Of a DNA stretch of 64,000 nucleotides, positions 14,660-25,631 are shown one piece after another. The stretch comes from Pseudomonas laurylsulfatiphila (GTDB lineage: Bacteria > Pseudomonadota > Gammaproteobacteria > Pseudomonadales > Pseudomonadaceae). Each line of letters begins with the position of its first letter. Position 1 is the first letter of the stretch. The notes below the pieces were generated by a model. That model saw only the letters and a list, made by a program, of their open reading frames with translations, was not told the DNA's origin and did no database searches. Both the position numbers and the translations under genes were made by a program. The stretch lies in NCBI RefSeq assembly GCF_002934665.1, contig NZ_NIRS01000003.1, positions 806,001 to 870,000 of the forward strand, read 5' to 3'.

Positions 14660-15565
14660 TTACTCGCCCTTCTGCTTATCCAGTGCGATCTGATACAGCA
14701 CATTCTTTCGTTCGCCGGTGATTTGCGCCGCCAAAGCCGCCGCACGCTTGAGCGGCATTTCTTCGAGCAACAGATTGAGGATGCGCATCGCCTCGCTGCT
14801 GACAGCCCCCTCCTCCTCGGGGGCAGACCAGCCCGCCACCAACACTACGCACTCGCCGCGCTGCTGATTACTGTCGGACTCGACAAATTCGCGCAGCTCG
14901 GCCAGTGGCAGCCCCTTGAGGGTTTCAAAGGTCTTGGTCAGCTCACGGGCAAGCAGTGCCGGGCGCTCGGGGCCGAACACCAGCTCCATGTCTTGCAGGC
15001 ATTCCAGAATGCGATGCGGGGCCTCATAGAAGATCAATGTGCGAGGTTCTTCCTTTACCTGCTCGAGGCGCGCTCGCCGCCCCACCGCCTTGGCCGGCAG
15101 AAACCCCTCGAAAATGAAACGATCGGATGGCAGCCCCGCCGCCGACAATGCTGCAATCAAGGCGCAGGCACCCGGAACGGGCACCACGCTGATGCCTGCC
15201 GCGCGAGCCTGTCGCACCAGGTGATAACCCGGATCGGAAATCAGCGGCGTCCCGGCGTCAGAAATCAATGCCACGTTGTCACCGGCAAGCAGACGCGTGA
15301 TAAAGCGACTACCTTCATCCCGCTCGTTGTGTTCATGACAGGCGGCCAATGGCGTCGAAATGCCGAAGTGCTGCATCAAGCGCTGCGAATGGCGGGTGTC
15401 TTCCGCGGCGATCAAGGCCACTTCACGCAGAATCTTCAGCGCCCGCGCACTGATGTCATCCAGGTTGCCGATGGGCGTCGCCACCACATAAAGCGAGCCA
15501 GCAGCGGAATTCAAAGCACCTGGAGCAGTCAAAGCGCACACCTCATGATCGGTAAAAGTCGCCAT
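14660..15565 (-). CDS. rsmI: 16S rRNA (cytidine-1402-2'-O) methyltransferase RsmI
   Basis: RsmI methylates the ribose of C1402, the same nucleotide that RsmH modifies on the base. The 301-residue protein has the tetrapyrrole-methylase-like fold: LYVVATPIGNLDDIS near residue 25, AAEDTRHSQRLM, LISDAGTPLISDPG and FEGFLP. It ends about 70 bases before rnpB on the same strand and faces away from lpoA. No irregularity is seen. Confidence 0.96.
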   Translation of the reverse strand: MATFTDHEVCALTAPGALNSAAGSLYVVATPIGNLDDISARALKILREVALIAAEDTRHSQRLMQHFGISTPLAACHEHNERDEGSRFITRLLAGDNVALISDAGTPLISDPGYHLVRQARAAGISVVPVPGACALIAALSAAGLPSDRFIFEGFLPAKAVGRRARLEQVKEEPRTLIFYEAPHRILECLQDMELVFGPERPALLARELTKTFETLKGLPLAELREFVESDSNQQRGECVVLVAGWSAPEEEGAVSSEAMRILNLLLEEMPLKRAAALAAQITGERKNVLYQIALDKQKGE

Positions 15566-15742
15566 TGTAGCGCGTAGCGAGACTCACGATACCCGCAAGC
15601 AAACGAGGTATCGGCGACTGTTTGTGCACTGGCGCAACATTTACACCAGCTAAATTGATCGATTCACGCCAGTAACATCGCGCCCCGGCCAGTGCTTGGG
15701 TACAATTCCACGCTAATTTGATCGAGTATCAGGAACGCTTAC

Positions 15743-17553
15743 ATGATCGCTTGCCTGCGGCTGTTATCTGCCCTCTGCCTCGCTGCCTTGCTGGCGGCTT
15801 GCGCCAGCTCGCCCTCGTCCAGCCTTGGCGAACTACCACGGACACCGGACGCCAGTATCGAGCAACTGCTTGAGAAGGCCGCCCAAAGCAAATCACCGGA
15901 AGATGCAGCCCTGCTGCGCTTGAGCGCTGCCGATCTGGCCTATCGCCAGGGCAATGCCGGCCAGTCCGCGCAAATCCTGCAACAGGTCCCTGTCGAGCAG
16001 CTCAAGCCGGGACCACAGGTTTTCGCCAACACCCTGGCGGCTGAACTGGCCATGACCCGCAATCAGCCCAAGGCAGCACTGACTGCTCTGAGCCACCCAA
16101 GCATGCAACGCTTGAGCGAACTGCCCGTCGAGCAACAGGTCCGCACCGGCACTGTTCACGCCCGCGCTCTGGAAGCCGATGGCCAGACCCTTGCCGCCGC
16201 TCGCGAGCGCATTTTCATTGCCCCGATGCTTAAAGGTGAAGCCGCGAGCAAAAACCACGAAGCGATCTGGACCTTGATCGCTTCGCTGCCGACCGAGCAG
16301 TTGCAGCCGAGCTCCAGCGACGATCTTGGCGGCTGGATGGCCCTGGCCCTGGCCGTGAAATCCGCCGGCACCCTGGAGCAGCAACAGGCCGCCATCGACA
16401 ACTGGCGCGCGCAGAATCCGAAACACCCGGCCGCCCTTCAATTGCCGCAGCCGCTGACCCAACTCAAGGAGCTGGCCAGCCAGCCCCTGAGCAAGATTGC
16501 CCTTCTGCTGCCTCAGGATGGCCAGTTGGCCTCGGTTGGCAAAGCATTGCGCGACGGCTTCATGGCCGCCCACTACCAGGCACAACAGGCCGGGCAGAAA
16601 CCACCCGCCATCGAGTTTTATGACAGCTCGCGCCTGACATCCATGGACGAGTTCTACCGCAAGGCCCAGGCCGATGGCGTGCAATTGGTCGTCGGCCCGC
16701 TGGAGAAGCCGCTGGTCAAACAGTTGAGCACTCGCCCGCAACTCCCGATCACCACCCTGGCGCTGAACTACAGCGAAGGTGATCAAGGGCCGGCGCAGTT
16801 GTTCCAGTTCGGTCTTGCCGCTGAAGACGAAGCCCGTGAAGTGTCGCGCCGCGCTCGCGCCGACGGCCTGCATCGCGCAGCCATCATGGTGCCGAAAGGC
16901 GAATGGGGCGATCGCGTGCTCAAGGCGTTCAGCCAGGACTGGCAGGCCAATGGTGGCACCATCGTCGCCACCGAACGCGTCGACCAACCGGTCCAGTTGG
17001 CCCAGCAGATTGCCGACATGTTCCAGCTGCGTCAGAGCGAAGGTCGCGCCAAGAGCCTGCAAAGCACTGTTGGTTCGCAAGTAGCGGCCCAGCCGTCGCG
17101 CCGCCAGGACATCGAATTCATCTTCCTCGCCGCAACGCCGCAACAGGCCCAACAGATCAAACCGACCCTGAACTTCCAGTACGCAGGCGATGTACCGGTC
17201 TACGCCACCTCTCACGTGTTCAGCGCCAGCGGCGACATCAACCAGTACAACGACATGAACGGCATTCGTTTCTGCGAAACACCCTGGCTGCTGGACGCCA
17301 ACGATCCACTGCGCCGCCAGGTCACCGCCCAGTGGCCACAAGCCGCCGGTAGCCTGGGGCGTCTGTACGCCATGGGCGTGGACGCCTATCGACTGGCGCC
17401 GCGCCTGGGCCAGCTGAAGTCTCTGCCGGACAGCCGCATCGACGGTGAGTCGGGCAGCCTCGGCATGACTCAGAGCCAGCGGGTCGTGCGCCAGTTGCCA
17501 TGGGCCCAGTTCGCCAATGGCCAGATCCAGCGCCTGCCGGACACCGCCCGCTG

Positions 17554-17554
<1 letters not shown>
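15743..17554 (+). CDS. lpoA: Outer-membrane lipoprotein LpoA, PBP1A activator
   Basis: LpoA is an outer-membrane lipoprotein that reaches through the periplasm to stimulate penicillin-binding protein 1A. The 603 residues start with a lipoprotein signal whose lipobox LLAAC places the lipidated Cys at about residue 20. An alpha-helical TPR-like N-domain follows (to about 240), and then a periplasmic-binding-protein-like C-domain beginning around KIALLLPQDGQLASVGKALR. The gene overlaps yraN as TGATG, and the order lpoA-yraN-gmhA/diaA-dolP matches E. coli yraM-yraN-diaA-yraP. Confidence 0.93.
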
Positions 17555-19189
<1,635 letters not shown>

Positions 19190-19202
19190 TCCACATCTTG
19201 TT

Positions 19203-19297
19203 GAGCTAGCTTGCTCGCGAAAAACGTCCGGTGAATGCGCTCATTCAGACAGCCCGCATCATCGTTCACGCCCATCGCGAGCAGGCTCGCTCCTACA
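19203..19297. repeat. REP doublet (REPIN) between dolP and sspB
   Basis: Two inverted GCTTGCTCGCGA-type arms (19208-19220 and 19275-19296) enclose a loop with ATCATCGTTCACGCCCATCG. The loop resembles those at 57891-57997 and 62345-62448, which marks the three as copies of one REPIN family. Confidence 0.8.
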
Positions 19298-19299
19298 TC

Positions 19300-19373
19300 G
19301 TTTGAAGGTGGTGAAATAAAAAAAAGGGTGATCCTTGCGGATCACCCTTTTTTTTATTTCACCACCTTCAAAC
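19300..19373. terminator. Bidirectional terminator in a perfect 35-base inverted repeat
   Basis: Arms 19300-19334 and 19339-19373 are exact reverse complements around a 4-base loop (TTGC). The inner part (GGGTGATCC stem flanked by A8 and T8) is a classic two-way intrinsic terminator for the convergent genes dolP and sspB. The outer part of the right arm is the coding end of sspB, including its stop codon and the codons for LKVVK. Confidence 0.92.
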
Positions 19374-19767
19374 TCGGTCGACCGCTTGGACGCGGTGGCT
19401 CGCTGTCCGGTGGCGGAAGATCGTCATCCGGTTCGATGTCGTCGTCCTCGCCCATCGGCGATTCCAGATCAAACACCATGCCCTGGCCGTTCTCCCGGGC
19501 GTAGATACCCAGGATCGATGCGATAGGCACGTACAAGGTGTGCGGCACGCCACCGAAGCGCCCCTCGAAACTGACCGCCTCGTTATCCATATGCAAGTGG
19601 CGCACGGCTTGTGGCGATACGTTCAGGACGATCTGCCCGTCACTGGCAAAGCCTTGAGGCACCTGCACCGACGGATACTCGGAATTGACCAGCATATGCG
19701 GGGTGCAATCGTTGTCCACAATCCACTCATAGAGCGCGCGGACCAGATAAGGTCGACTGGAGTTCAT
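19354..19767 (-). CDS. sspB: ClpXP protease specificity-enhancing factor SspB
   Basis: SspB is an adaptor that brings ssrA-tagged proteins to ClpXP. The 137 residues consist of the folded peptide-binding domain (SRPYLVRALYEWIVDN at the start; ILNVSPQAV-like central strands), an acidic flexible linker rich in Asp/Glu/Pro (about 108-128) and a C-terminal ClpX-binding tail RPSLKVVK. It lies 16 bases after sspA on the same strand. The tail codons form part of a 35-base palindrome. Confidence 0.95.
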   Translation of the reverse strand: MNSSRPYLVRALYEWIVDNDCTPHMLVNSEYPSVQVPQGFASDGQIVLNVSPQAVRHLHMDNEAVSFEGRFGGVPHTLYVPIASILGIYARENGQGMVFDLESPMGEDDDIEPDDDLPPPDSEPPRPSGRPSLKVVK

Positions 19768-19783
19768 AGCGGCTCCTTAAGCC

Positions 19784-20401
19784 TTAGCGCATGTCGCGTT
19801 CGACACCAGACAGACTCGCCTGGAAAGCCTCACGCGCAAACTGGCGCTCCATATAATCAAGCAGCGGCTTGGCCGGCCGCGGCAGTTCTATACCCAGAAT
19901 CGGCAATCGCCAGAGTATTGGCAATAGGCAGCAGTCCACCAGGCTTTGTTCCTCACTGAGGAAAAACGGCTTGTCGGCAAACAGTGGCGACACACCCGTC
20001 AGGCTTTCGCGCAACTCTTTGCGAGCCACGGCACGGGCCGCCTCCTTGGTCCGCGAATCCAGAATCAGATCCACCAGACCACACCAGTCTCGCTGAATGC
20101 GATGTATCAGCAGGCGACTGTTGGCACGCGCCACGGGATAAACCGGCAGTAGCGGCGGGTGCGGGTAACGCTCATCCAGATATTCCATCACCACAGTCGA
20201 CTCCCACAACGCCAGGTCGCGATCGACCAGGGTGGGCAAGCTGCCGTAAGGGTTCACCTCAATCAGTTTAGGTGGCTGGCGTCCAGCTTCCACGTAAATG
20301 ATCTCGGCGCTGACACCCTTCTCTGCCAGTACGATGCGCACTCGGTGGGAATAGTGGTCGGCGGGGTCGGAGTAACAGGCCAACCGATTGGTCACGCCCA
20401 T
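19784..20401 (-). CDS. sspA: Stringent starvation protein A
   Basis: SspA has a glutathione-S-transferase fold but acts as an RNA-polymerase-associated regulator in starvation, acid tolerance and virulence. The 205 residues show the thioredoxin-like N-domain ([20 protein letters not shown]) with the [20 protein letters not shown] element, then a helical C-domain. It is followed by sspB, the standard pair. It has 149 bases before it that hold an imperfect palindrome, so it may be read from petABC or from its own promoter. Confidence 0.94.
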   Translation of the reverse strand: MGVTNRLACYSDPADHYSHRVRIVLAEKGVSAEIIYVEAGRQPPKLIEVNPYGSLPTLVDRDLALWESTVVMEYLDERYPHPPLLPVYPVARANSRLLIHRIQRDWCGLVDLILDSRTKEAARAVARKELRESLTGVSPLFADKPFFLSEEQSLVDCCLLPILWRLPILGIELPRPAKPLLDYMERQFAREAFQASLSGVERDMR

Positions 20402-20446
20402 GGCGATCCTCCTCGCTTGTAGAAATTATCGAAAGCGGAAAAACGA

Positions 20447-20521
20447 GCGCGCCCAGAGGGCGCCTCTCGTAACGACTGGATCACCAGTTCGCTACCTATT
20501 CAGAGGCGCCCTTGGGCGCGC
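20447..20521. repeat. Imperfect 20-base inverted repeat between petC and sspA
   Basis: The arms GCGCGCCCAGAGGGCGCC... (20447-20467) and ...GGCGCCCTTGGGCGCGC (20502-20521) pair apart from one bulge. The 34-base loop contains its own small hairpin (ACTGGATCACCAGT). There is no U-run, so it is not a simple intrinsic terminator. It may limit petC read-through into sspA or stabilise the petC mRNA end. Confidence 0.7.
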
Positions 20522-20550
20522 GCGATTAACAGCAATAGCTTGAAGCTTTA

Positions 20551-21333
20551 TCAGTGCACGTCTTTCCAGTATTCGCGCTTGAGCAGGTAAGCGAATACGA
20601 AGAAGAACGCCAGGTACAACAATACATACGTACCGATGCGCTGATGTTGCAGCTTAACCGGGTTAGCCGAGTAAGCCAGGAAGGTTACCAGATTCTTGAC
20701 CCTCTCATCGAACTGCTCTTCAGTCAGAGCACCGCTTTTCGGCACAATGGTCAGTTGATCGCACGCTTCATGAGTCAATGGCGTGCCGGTCAGCGGATCA
20801 TATTGCTTCTTGCCGCCTTCGACGATCGGAACCTGTTTGCATCCCACCACCTGGCGACCTTGCAGGCCGGCCAGGACGTTAGGCATGCCCACGTTCGGGA
20901 AGACCTTGTTGTTCACACCCCATGGGCGCGCAGGATCTTCGTAGAACGACTTCAGGTAACCGTAGAGCCAGTCGGTGCCGCGAACACGGGCAACCAGGGT
21001 CAGGTCCGGCGGTGCGGCACCAAACCAAGCCTTGGCGTCCGCAGGTTGCATGCCGATACTCATGTGGTCGCCGATCTTGGCACCCGTGAAGACCAGCTTC
21101 TCCAGCATCAACTCATGGGGAATACCCAGGTCGTCGGCAACACGCTCATAGCGCTGGAACTTGGCACTGTGGCAACCCATGCAGTAGTTGGCGAACGTAC
21201 GTGCGCCATCCTGCATGGCTGCCTTATCGGAAACGTCAATGTCGACTTTTTCCAGCTCAGGACCACCGTGTTCGGCTGCGAAAGCGAACACTGGCAGCGC
21301 AGCAAGCATCAATACAGCAAATAGTTTTTTCAT
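20551..21333 (-). CDS. petC: Cytochrome c1 of the bc1 complex
   Basis: Cytochrome c1 passes electrons from the Rieske protein to soluble cytochromes in respiratory complex III. The 260 residues start with a Sec signal (KKLFAVLMLAALPVFAFAA), have the covalent haem site CMGCH at 51-55, a PPDLTL/RGTDWLYGYL region, and a C-terminal membrane anchor (YVLLYLAFFFVFAYLLKREY). The ATG at 21333 overlaps the petB stop as TGATG. The longer frame to 21426 runs into petB. Confidence 0.96.
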   Translation of the reverse strand: MKKLFAVLMLAALPVFAFAAEHGGPELEKVDIDVSDKAAMQDGARTFANYCMGCHSAKFQRYERVADDLGIPHELMLEKLVFTGAKIGDHMSIGMQPADAKAWFGAAPPDLTLVARVRGTDWLYGYLKSFYEDPARPWGVNNKVFPNVGMPNVLAGLQGRQVVGCKQVPIVEGGKKQYDPLTGTPLTHEACDQLTIVPKSGALTEEQFDERVKNLVTFLAYSANPVKLQHQRIGTYVLLYLAFFFVFAYLLKREYWKDVH

Positions 21334-22544
21334 CAGCCAGTCACCCTTTCCGGAACCGGTTTGGTCTTCTCGAGCCTGGTGTAGAACGGCATCAGAATGA
21401 AGTAGGCGAAGTACAGGAAGGTACATACCTGCGACAGCAACGTACGCTCAGGGGTTGGGGCCAATACGCCCAGCACGCCCAGGATCACGAACGAGATGCA
21501 GAACACCCAGAGCCAGATCTTGCTCAGCCAGCCTTTGTAGCGCATCGACTTGACCGGGCTGCGGTCCAGCCACGGCAGGACGAACAGCACGGCAATGGCC
21601 GCGCCCATGGCGATGACACCGAAGAGCTTGTCCGGAACCGCACGCAAAATGGCGTAGAACGGGGTGAAGTACCAGACCGGAGCGATGTGCTCTGGGGTCT
21701 TGAAGGCGTTCGCCACTTCAAAGTTCGGCTTCTCGAGGAAGTAGCCACCCATTTCCGGGAAGAAGAACACGATCGAGCAGAAGATGAACAGGAACACCAC
21801 CACGCCGACGATATCTTTCACGGTGTAGTACGGGTGGAAGGCGATGCCGTCCAGCGGTATGCCGTTTTCGTCCTTGTGTTTCTTGATGTCCACGCCGTCC
21901 GGGTTGTTCGAACCGACTTCGTGCAACGCCAGGATGTGCAGTACCACCAGACCGAGGATGACGATCGGCAGGGCAACCACGTGCAGGGCGAAGAAGCGGT
22001 TCAGGGTAATGCCGGAAATCAGGTAGTCACCACGAATCCACTGGGTCAGGTCGTTGCCGATGACCGGGATCGCACCGAACAGCGAGATGATCACCTGGGC
22101 GCCCCAGTAGGACATCTGGCCCCACGGCAGCAGGTAACCCATGAAGGCTTCGGCCATCAGCGCCAGGTAGATCAGCATGCCGAAGACCCACACCAGCTCG
22201 CGCGGCTTCTGGTACGAACCGTAGAGCAGGCCACGGAACATGTGCAGATAGACCACGATGAAGAACGCCGAAGCGCCAGTGGAGTGCAGCAGACGCAGGA
22301 TCGAGCCGTACTCGACGTCGCGCATGATGTACTCGACGGAAGCGAACGCTTCTTCCGCCGACGGGGTGTAGCTCATGGTCAGCCAGACACCAGTGACGAT
22401 CTGGTTGACCAGAACGAGCAATGCCAGGGAACCAAAGAAGTAGAAGAAGTTGAAGTTTTTCGGAGCGTAATACTTGCTGAGATGGTCTTCCCACATCTTG
22501 GTCGCGGGAAAGCGTGCATCAACCCAATCCATGAACTTGCTCAT
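21333..22544 (-). CDS. petB: Cytochrome b of the bc1 complex
   Basis: Cytochrome b is the quinol-oxidising membrane core of complex III and carries two b haems. The 403 residues contain about eight membrane helices. Haem ligands are visible in the helices around STGASAFFIVVYLHMFRGL and RFFALHVVALP, and the Qo-site PDW-loop equivalent is present as PEHIAPVWYFTPFYAILRAV (20 residues). The ATG at 22544 overlaps the petA stop. A GTG one codon earlier is possible. Confidence 0.96.
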   Translation of the reverse strand: MSKFMDWVDARFPATKMWEDHLSKYYAPKNFNFFYFFGSLALLVLVNQIVTGVWLTMSYTPSAEEAFASVEYIMRDVEYGSILRLLHSTGASAFFIVVYLHMFRGLLYGSYQKPRELVWVFGMLIYLALMAEAFMGYLLPWGQMSYWGAQVIISLFGAIPVIGNDLTQWIRGDYLISGITLNRFFALHVVALPIVILGLVVLHILALHEVGSNNPDGVDIKKHKDENGIPLDGIAFHPYYTVKDIVGVVVFLFIFCSIVFFFPEMGGYFLEKPNFEVANAFKTPEHIAPVWYFTPFYAILRAVPDKLFGVIAMGAAIAVLFVLPWLDRSPVKSMRYKGWLSKIWLWVFCISFVILGVLGVLAPTPERTLLSQVCTFLYFAYFILMPFYTRLEKTKPVPERVTG

Positions 22545-23137
22545 CACGCTTTCTCCGTATCGACGCCAATGACAATGATCTCATCGGTCTCATAGGAATG
22601 CGGGGGAACTGGCAGGTTCAAAGGCGCAGGTTGCGACTTGTAGACGCGGCCAGCCAGATCGTAATGGGAGCCGTGGCAAGGGCAGAAATATCCACCTACC
22701 CATTTCGGACCAAGATCCGCAGGTGCCACTTCCGGACGGAAAGTAGGCGAACAACCCAAGTGCGTGCAAATGCCGATCAGCAGCAGAACTTCTGGCTTGA
22801 TCGAACGCGTTTCTGGGTTGACATAGGCCGGTTGCGTCGATTGTTTGGAATCAGGATCGGCGAGATCGCCTTCGATCTTTTTCAGATTCCCCAGGATTTC
22901 CGGCGTACGGCGGACGATGAACACCGGCTGACCGCGCCACTCAGCAATCATCTGCTGGCCTGGTTCGACTTTGCTGACATTCACTTTCACCGGTGCACCA
23001 GCGGCTTTCGCCTTGGCACTGGGAAACCATGACCCCACGAACGGGACCGCAGCCCCCACCGCTCCTGCAGCACCCACCACGGATGTGGCTGCTACCAAGA
23101 AGCGACGCCGGCCTGTATTCACGCCGTCATTGCTCAT
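22544..23137 (-). CDS. petA: Ubiquinol-cytochrome c reductase iron-sulfur (Rieske) subunit
   Basis: This is the Rieske [2Fe-2S] protein of complex III. The 197 residues start with a twin-arginine-type export signal (TGRRRFLVAATSVV) that also serves as a membrane anchor. The cluster ligands are in CTHLGC and CPCHGSHYD near the C-terminal half. It is first in petABC. The 268 bases upstream to the rpsI stop hold AT-rich promoter-like sequence (23160-23260) and the rpsI terminator. Confidence 0.96.
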   Translation of the reverse strand: MSNDGVNTGRRRFLVAATSVVGAAGAVGAAVPFVGSWFPSAKAKAAGAPVKVNVSKVEPGQQMIAEWRGQPVFIVRRTPEILGNLKKIEGDLADPDSKQSTQPAYVNPETRSIKPEVLLLIGICTHLGCSPTFRPEVAPADLGPKWVGGYFCPCHGSHYDLAGRVYKSQPAPLNLPVPPHSYETDEIIVIGVDTEKA

Positions 23138-23347
23138 TCAGTCCTCTCCCATCAGCTTTGTGGCCTGTTAAATCAGGCATCTACTAAGTAAAACTATGTA
23201 CTTATAAAAATTTTGCCGAATGGTAATGAAAAGCCCCAATTCTGACAAGGTAATTACCGGAGCCCACCACCCTCAAGCCTTGGAGTATAGGGCGTCTACG
23301 GATGTGGCAAGTTGTCACAGCGCAATTCTTTGATAAATCGCAGGCAT

Positions 23348-23392
23348 AAAAAAACGCCCAGCTCCGTGAGGAAACTGGGCGTTCTTTTTTGA
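23348..23392 (-). terminator. Intrinsic terminator after rpsI
   Basis: On the minus strand AACGCCCAG pairs with CTGGGCGTT across a short loop and is followed by seven U. It lies 14 bases after the rpsI stop and separates rplM-rpsI from petABC. Confidence 0.9.
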
Positions 23393-23405
23393 ACGTGAAA
23401 GCGAA

Positions 23406-23798
23406 TTAACGCTTCGAGTACTGCGGACGCTTACGCGCTTTACGCAGACCGACTTTCTTACGTTCAACTTCACGAGCATCGCGGGTTACGAAGCCGGCTT
23501 TACGCAGGGCGCTGCGCAGAGTCTCGTCGTAGTCCATCAGAGCGCGGGTGATGCCGTGGCGGATTGCGCCAGCTTGACCACTTACACCACCGCCGATCAC
23601 GGTGACGTAGATGTCGAACTTCTCGACAGTCTCAGTCAATTCCAGCGGCTGACGAACTACCATGCGGGCAGTTTCGCGGCCGAAGAAATTATCCAGCGAA
23701 CGGTTGTTGATGGAGATGTTACCAGTACCCGGACGCAGGAAAACGCGTGCGGTTGCGGTCTTGCGACGGCCAGTGCCGTAATTTTGAGTCGCCGACAT
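23406..23798 (-). CDS. rpsI: 30S ribosomal protein S9
   Basis: S9 is a small-subunit protein whose C-terminal tail reaches the P-site tRNA. The 130 residues start [18 protein letters not shown], contain [20 protein letters not shown], and end with the basic tail RKRPQYSKR that contacts tRNA. It lies 14 bases after rplM in the usual two-gene operon. Confidence 0.98.
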   Translation of the reverse strand: MSATQNYGTGRRKTATARVFLRPGTGNISINNRSLDNFFGRETARMVVRQPLELTETVEKFDIYVTVIGGGVSGQAGAIRHGITRALMDYDETLRSALRKAGFVTRDAREVERKKVGLRKARKRPQYSKR

Positions 23799-23812
23799 AA
23801 TGAACTATTCCG

Positions 23813-24241
23813 TTAAATCTTCAGTTCTTGGGGCTGCTGAGCAGTATGAGGGTGTGCAGCGCCCGCATAGACTTTCAGCTTACGGTACATGTCGCGACCC
23901 AGCGGGTTCTTAGGCAGCATGCCTTTGACCGCGGTCTCGATCACGCGCTCAGGGGCCTTGGCGATCAGCTTTTCAAAGTTGATCGACTTGATGCCGCCCG
24001 GGAAACCGGAGTGGGAGTAGTACATTTTGTCAGTGGTTTTAGCACCGGTAACACGGATCTGCTCAGCGTTGATTACGACGATGTAGTCGCCGGTGTCAAC
24101 GTGAGGAGTGTACTCAGGCTTGTGCTTGCCACGCAGACGGCTCGCGATTTCGGTGGCCAGACGACCCAGGGTCTGACCAGCAGCGTCGACGACAAACCAG
24201 TCGCGCTTTACTGTTTCCGGTTTAGCAGTAAAAGTTTTCAT
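23813..24241 (-). CDS. rplM: 50S ribosomal protein L13
   Basis: L13 is an early-assembling large-subunit protein. At 142 residues it has the normal length, with [20 protein letters not shown] near the start and [19 protein letters not shown] near the end. It is first in the rplM-rpsI operon, behind a sigma-70-like promoter and a short GC-rich leader hairpin. In E. coli L13 represses its own operon at the leader, so similar feedback is plausible. Confidence 0.98.
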   Translation of the reverse strand: MKTFTAKPETVKRDWFVVDAAGQTLGRLATEIASRLRGKHKPEYTPHVDTGDYIVVINAEQIRVTGAKTTDKMYYSHSGFPGGIKSINFEKLIAKAPERVIETAVKGMLPKNPLGRDMYRKLKVYAGAAHPHTAQQPQELKI

Positions 24242-24282
24242 TCTTTATAGCCTCAGGGGCCGCCCTGTAAATTAGACGGCGG

Positions 24283-24311
24283 ATCTTACTGAATAGTGCG
24301 TACTTTGACAA
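24283..24311 (-). promoter_or_regulatory. Predicted promoter of rplM-rpsI
   Basis: The minus strand reads TTGTCA (24311-24306), 17 bases, TAAGAT (24288-24283). The -35 lies in an inverted repeat CTTTGAC/GTCAAAG (24303-24318). The leader of about 35 bases has the hairpin CAGGG-CGGC-CCCTG just before the ribosome site. Confidence 0.6.
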
Positions 24312-24487
24312 GTCAAAGGCAGCCGGATACAGACGCTTTCGGGGGCTCGGGTCGGCGCGTCCGTTCAACGGCAAGATTCTTCGGCGGCGGCGCATCACTT
24401 CCACTGCAGAAAGAGGTGCGCAATTATGCAGATTGCGAAAAATAATTCAACCTGCTTTTATGATTGTTTTGCCCAAGGAGCACCCCG

Positions 24488-25528
24488 ATGGACTATCGCC
24501 AGCTAGGCCGAACCAATCTGAACGTGAGTGCCCTCTGCCTCGGAACCATGACCTGGGGCGAGCAAAACAGCGAGGCAGACGCCTTCGCCCAGATTGAACG
24601 GGCCAAGAGCGCCGGGATCAACTTCATCGACACCGCCGAGATGTACCCGGTGCCGCCCAAGGCCGAAACCTACGCCACCACCGAACGCTACATCGGTAAT
24701 TACTTCAAGAGCCGTGGCGACCGCTCTGACTGGATCCTGGCCAGCAAGATCGCCGGCCCCGGCAATACCATCGATTACATCCGCGACAAGAACCTTCGGC
24801 ACAATCGGCAGCACATCACCGAAGCCGTGGACGCCAGCCTCAAGCGCCTGCAAACCGACTACATCGACCTGTACCAGCTGCACTGGCCGGAGCGCAGCAC
24901 CAATTTCTTCGGGCAACTGGGCTACAAGCACCAGACCGAAGCCAACCTGACGCCACTGGAGGACACCCTTGAAGCGCTGGACGAACAGGTCCGCGCCGGC
25001 AAGATCCGCCACATCGGCCTGTCCAACGAGACGCCGTGGGGCACCATGCGCTTCCTGGCCCTGGCCGAAGCCCGGGGCTGGCCGCGCGCCGTATCGATCC
25101 AGAACCCGTACAACCTGCTCAATCGCAGCTTCGAAGTCGGCCTGGCGGAAATCGCCATTCGCGAGCAATGCGGCCTGCTCGCCTATTCACCGCTGGCGTT
25201 CGGTTTCCTGTCAGGCAAGTACGAAGGTGGCGCCCGTCCGCCAAAAGCTCGCCTGAGCCTCTACAGCCGCTTCAGCCGCTATTTCAACCCACAGTCGGAA
25301 GCGGCCTGCAGCCGGTACGTGGCCCTGGCTCGCGAACACGGTCTGGACCCGGCGCAAATGGCCCTGGCGTTCGTGACGCAGCAGCCGTTCGTGACCAGCA
25401 ACATCATTGGCGCGACCACCATGGAGCAACTGGAAAGCAACATCGCCAGTTTCGACTTGAAGCTGTCGGAGGAAGTGCTGGAAGGGATCGAGGCGATTCA
25501 CAAGGATCACCCAAATCCGGCACCTTGA
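24488..25528 (+). CDS. Aldo/keto reductase, Tas-like
   Basis: A 346-residue NADP(H)-dependent oxidoreductase of the aldo/keto reductase superfamily, closest in appearance to E. coli Tas. The sequence begins MDYRQLGRTNLNVSALCLGT and has the catalytic-region INFIDTAEMYPVPPKAETYATTE start (D and Y of the tetrad), the KIAG strand with Lys, and the QLHWPER strand with His. The substrate is unknown. The ATG at 24488 follows GGAG by 8 bases. It stands alone and is followed by a REP doublet. Confidence 0.88.
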   Translation: MDYRQLGRTNLNVSALCLGTMTWGEQNSEADAFAQIERAKSAGINFIDTAEMYPVPPKAETYATTERYIGNYFKSRGDRSDWILASKIAGPGNTIDYIRDKNLRHNRQHITEAVDASLKRLQTDYIDLYQLHWPERSTNFFGQLGYKHQTEANLTPLEDTLEALDEQVRAGKIRHIGLSNETPWGTMRFLALAEARGWPRAVSIQNPYNLLNRSFEVGLAEIAIREQCGLLAYSPLAFGFLSGKYEGGARPPKARLSLYSRFSRYFNPQSEAACSRYVALAREHGLDPAQMALAFVTQQPFVTSNIIGATTMEQLESNIASFDLKLSEEVLEGIEAIHKDHPNPAP

Positions 25529-25544
25529 TTGATCTCTAAACCCA

Positions 25545-25608
25545 TTCGCGGGCAAGCCCGCTCCCACAGGTACTGCGTGATCCTTGTGGGAGCGGGCTTG
25601 CCCGCGAA
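25545..25608. repeat. REP doublet, GGGCAAGCCCGCTCCCACA type
   Basis: Arms TTCGCGGGCAAGCCCGCTCC and its reverse complement (25545-25569 and 25585-25608) enclose 15 bases. The element sits in the convergent gap between the aldo/keto reductase and the acyl-CoA dehydrogenase, where it may act as a 3'-end stabiliser. Confidence 0.9.
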
Positions 25609-25631
25609 GGCGTAAGTCCTGCCATCCGAGA

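Noticed and set aside
14467..14721. Open frame across rnpB
   Set aside because: The sequence is explained by the RNase P RNA with its conserved core and P1 helix.
21201..22595. 464-codon open frame antisense to petB
   Set aside because: Composition rich in His, Gln and Arg is typical of a shadow of a real gene; petB is unmistakable.
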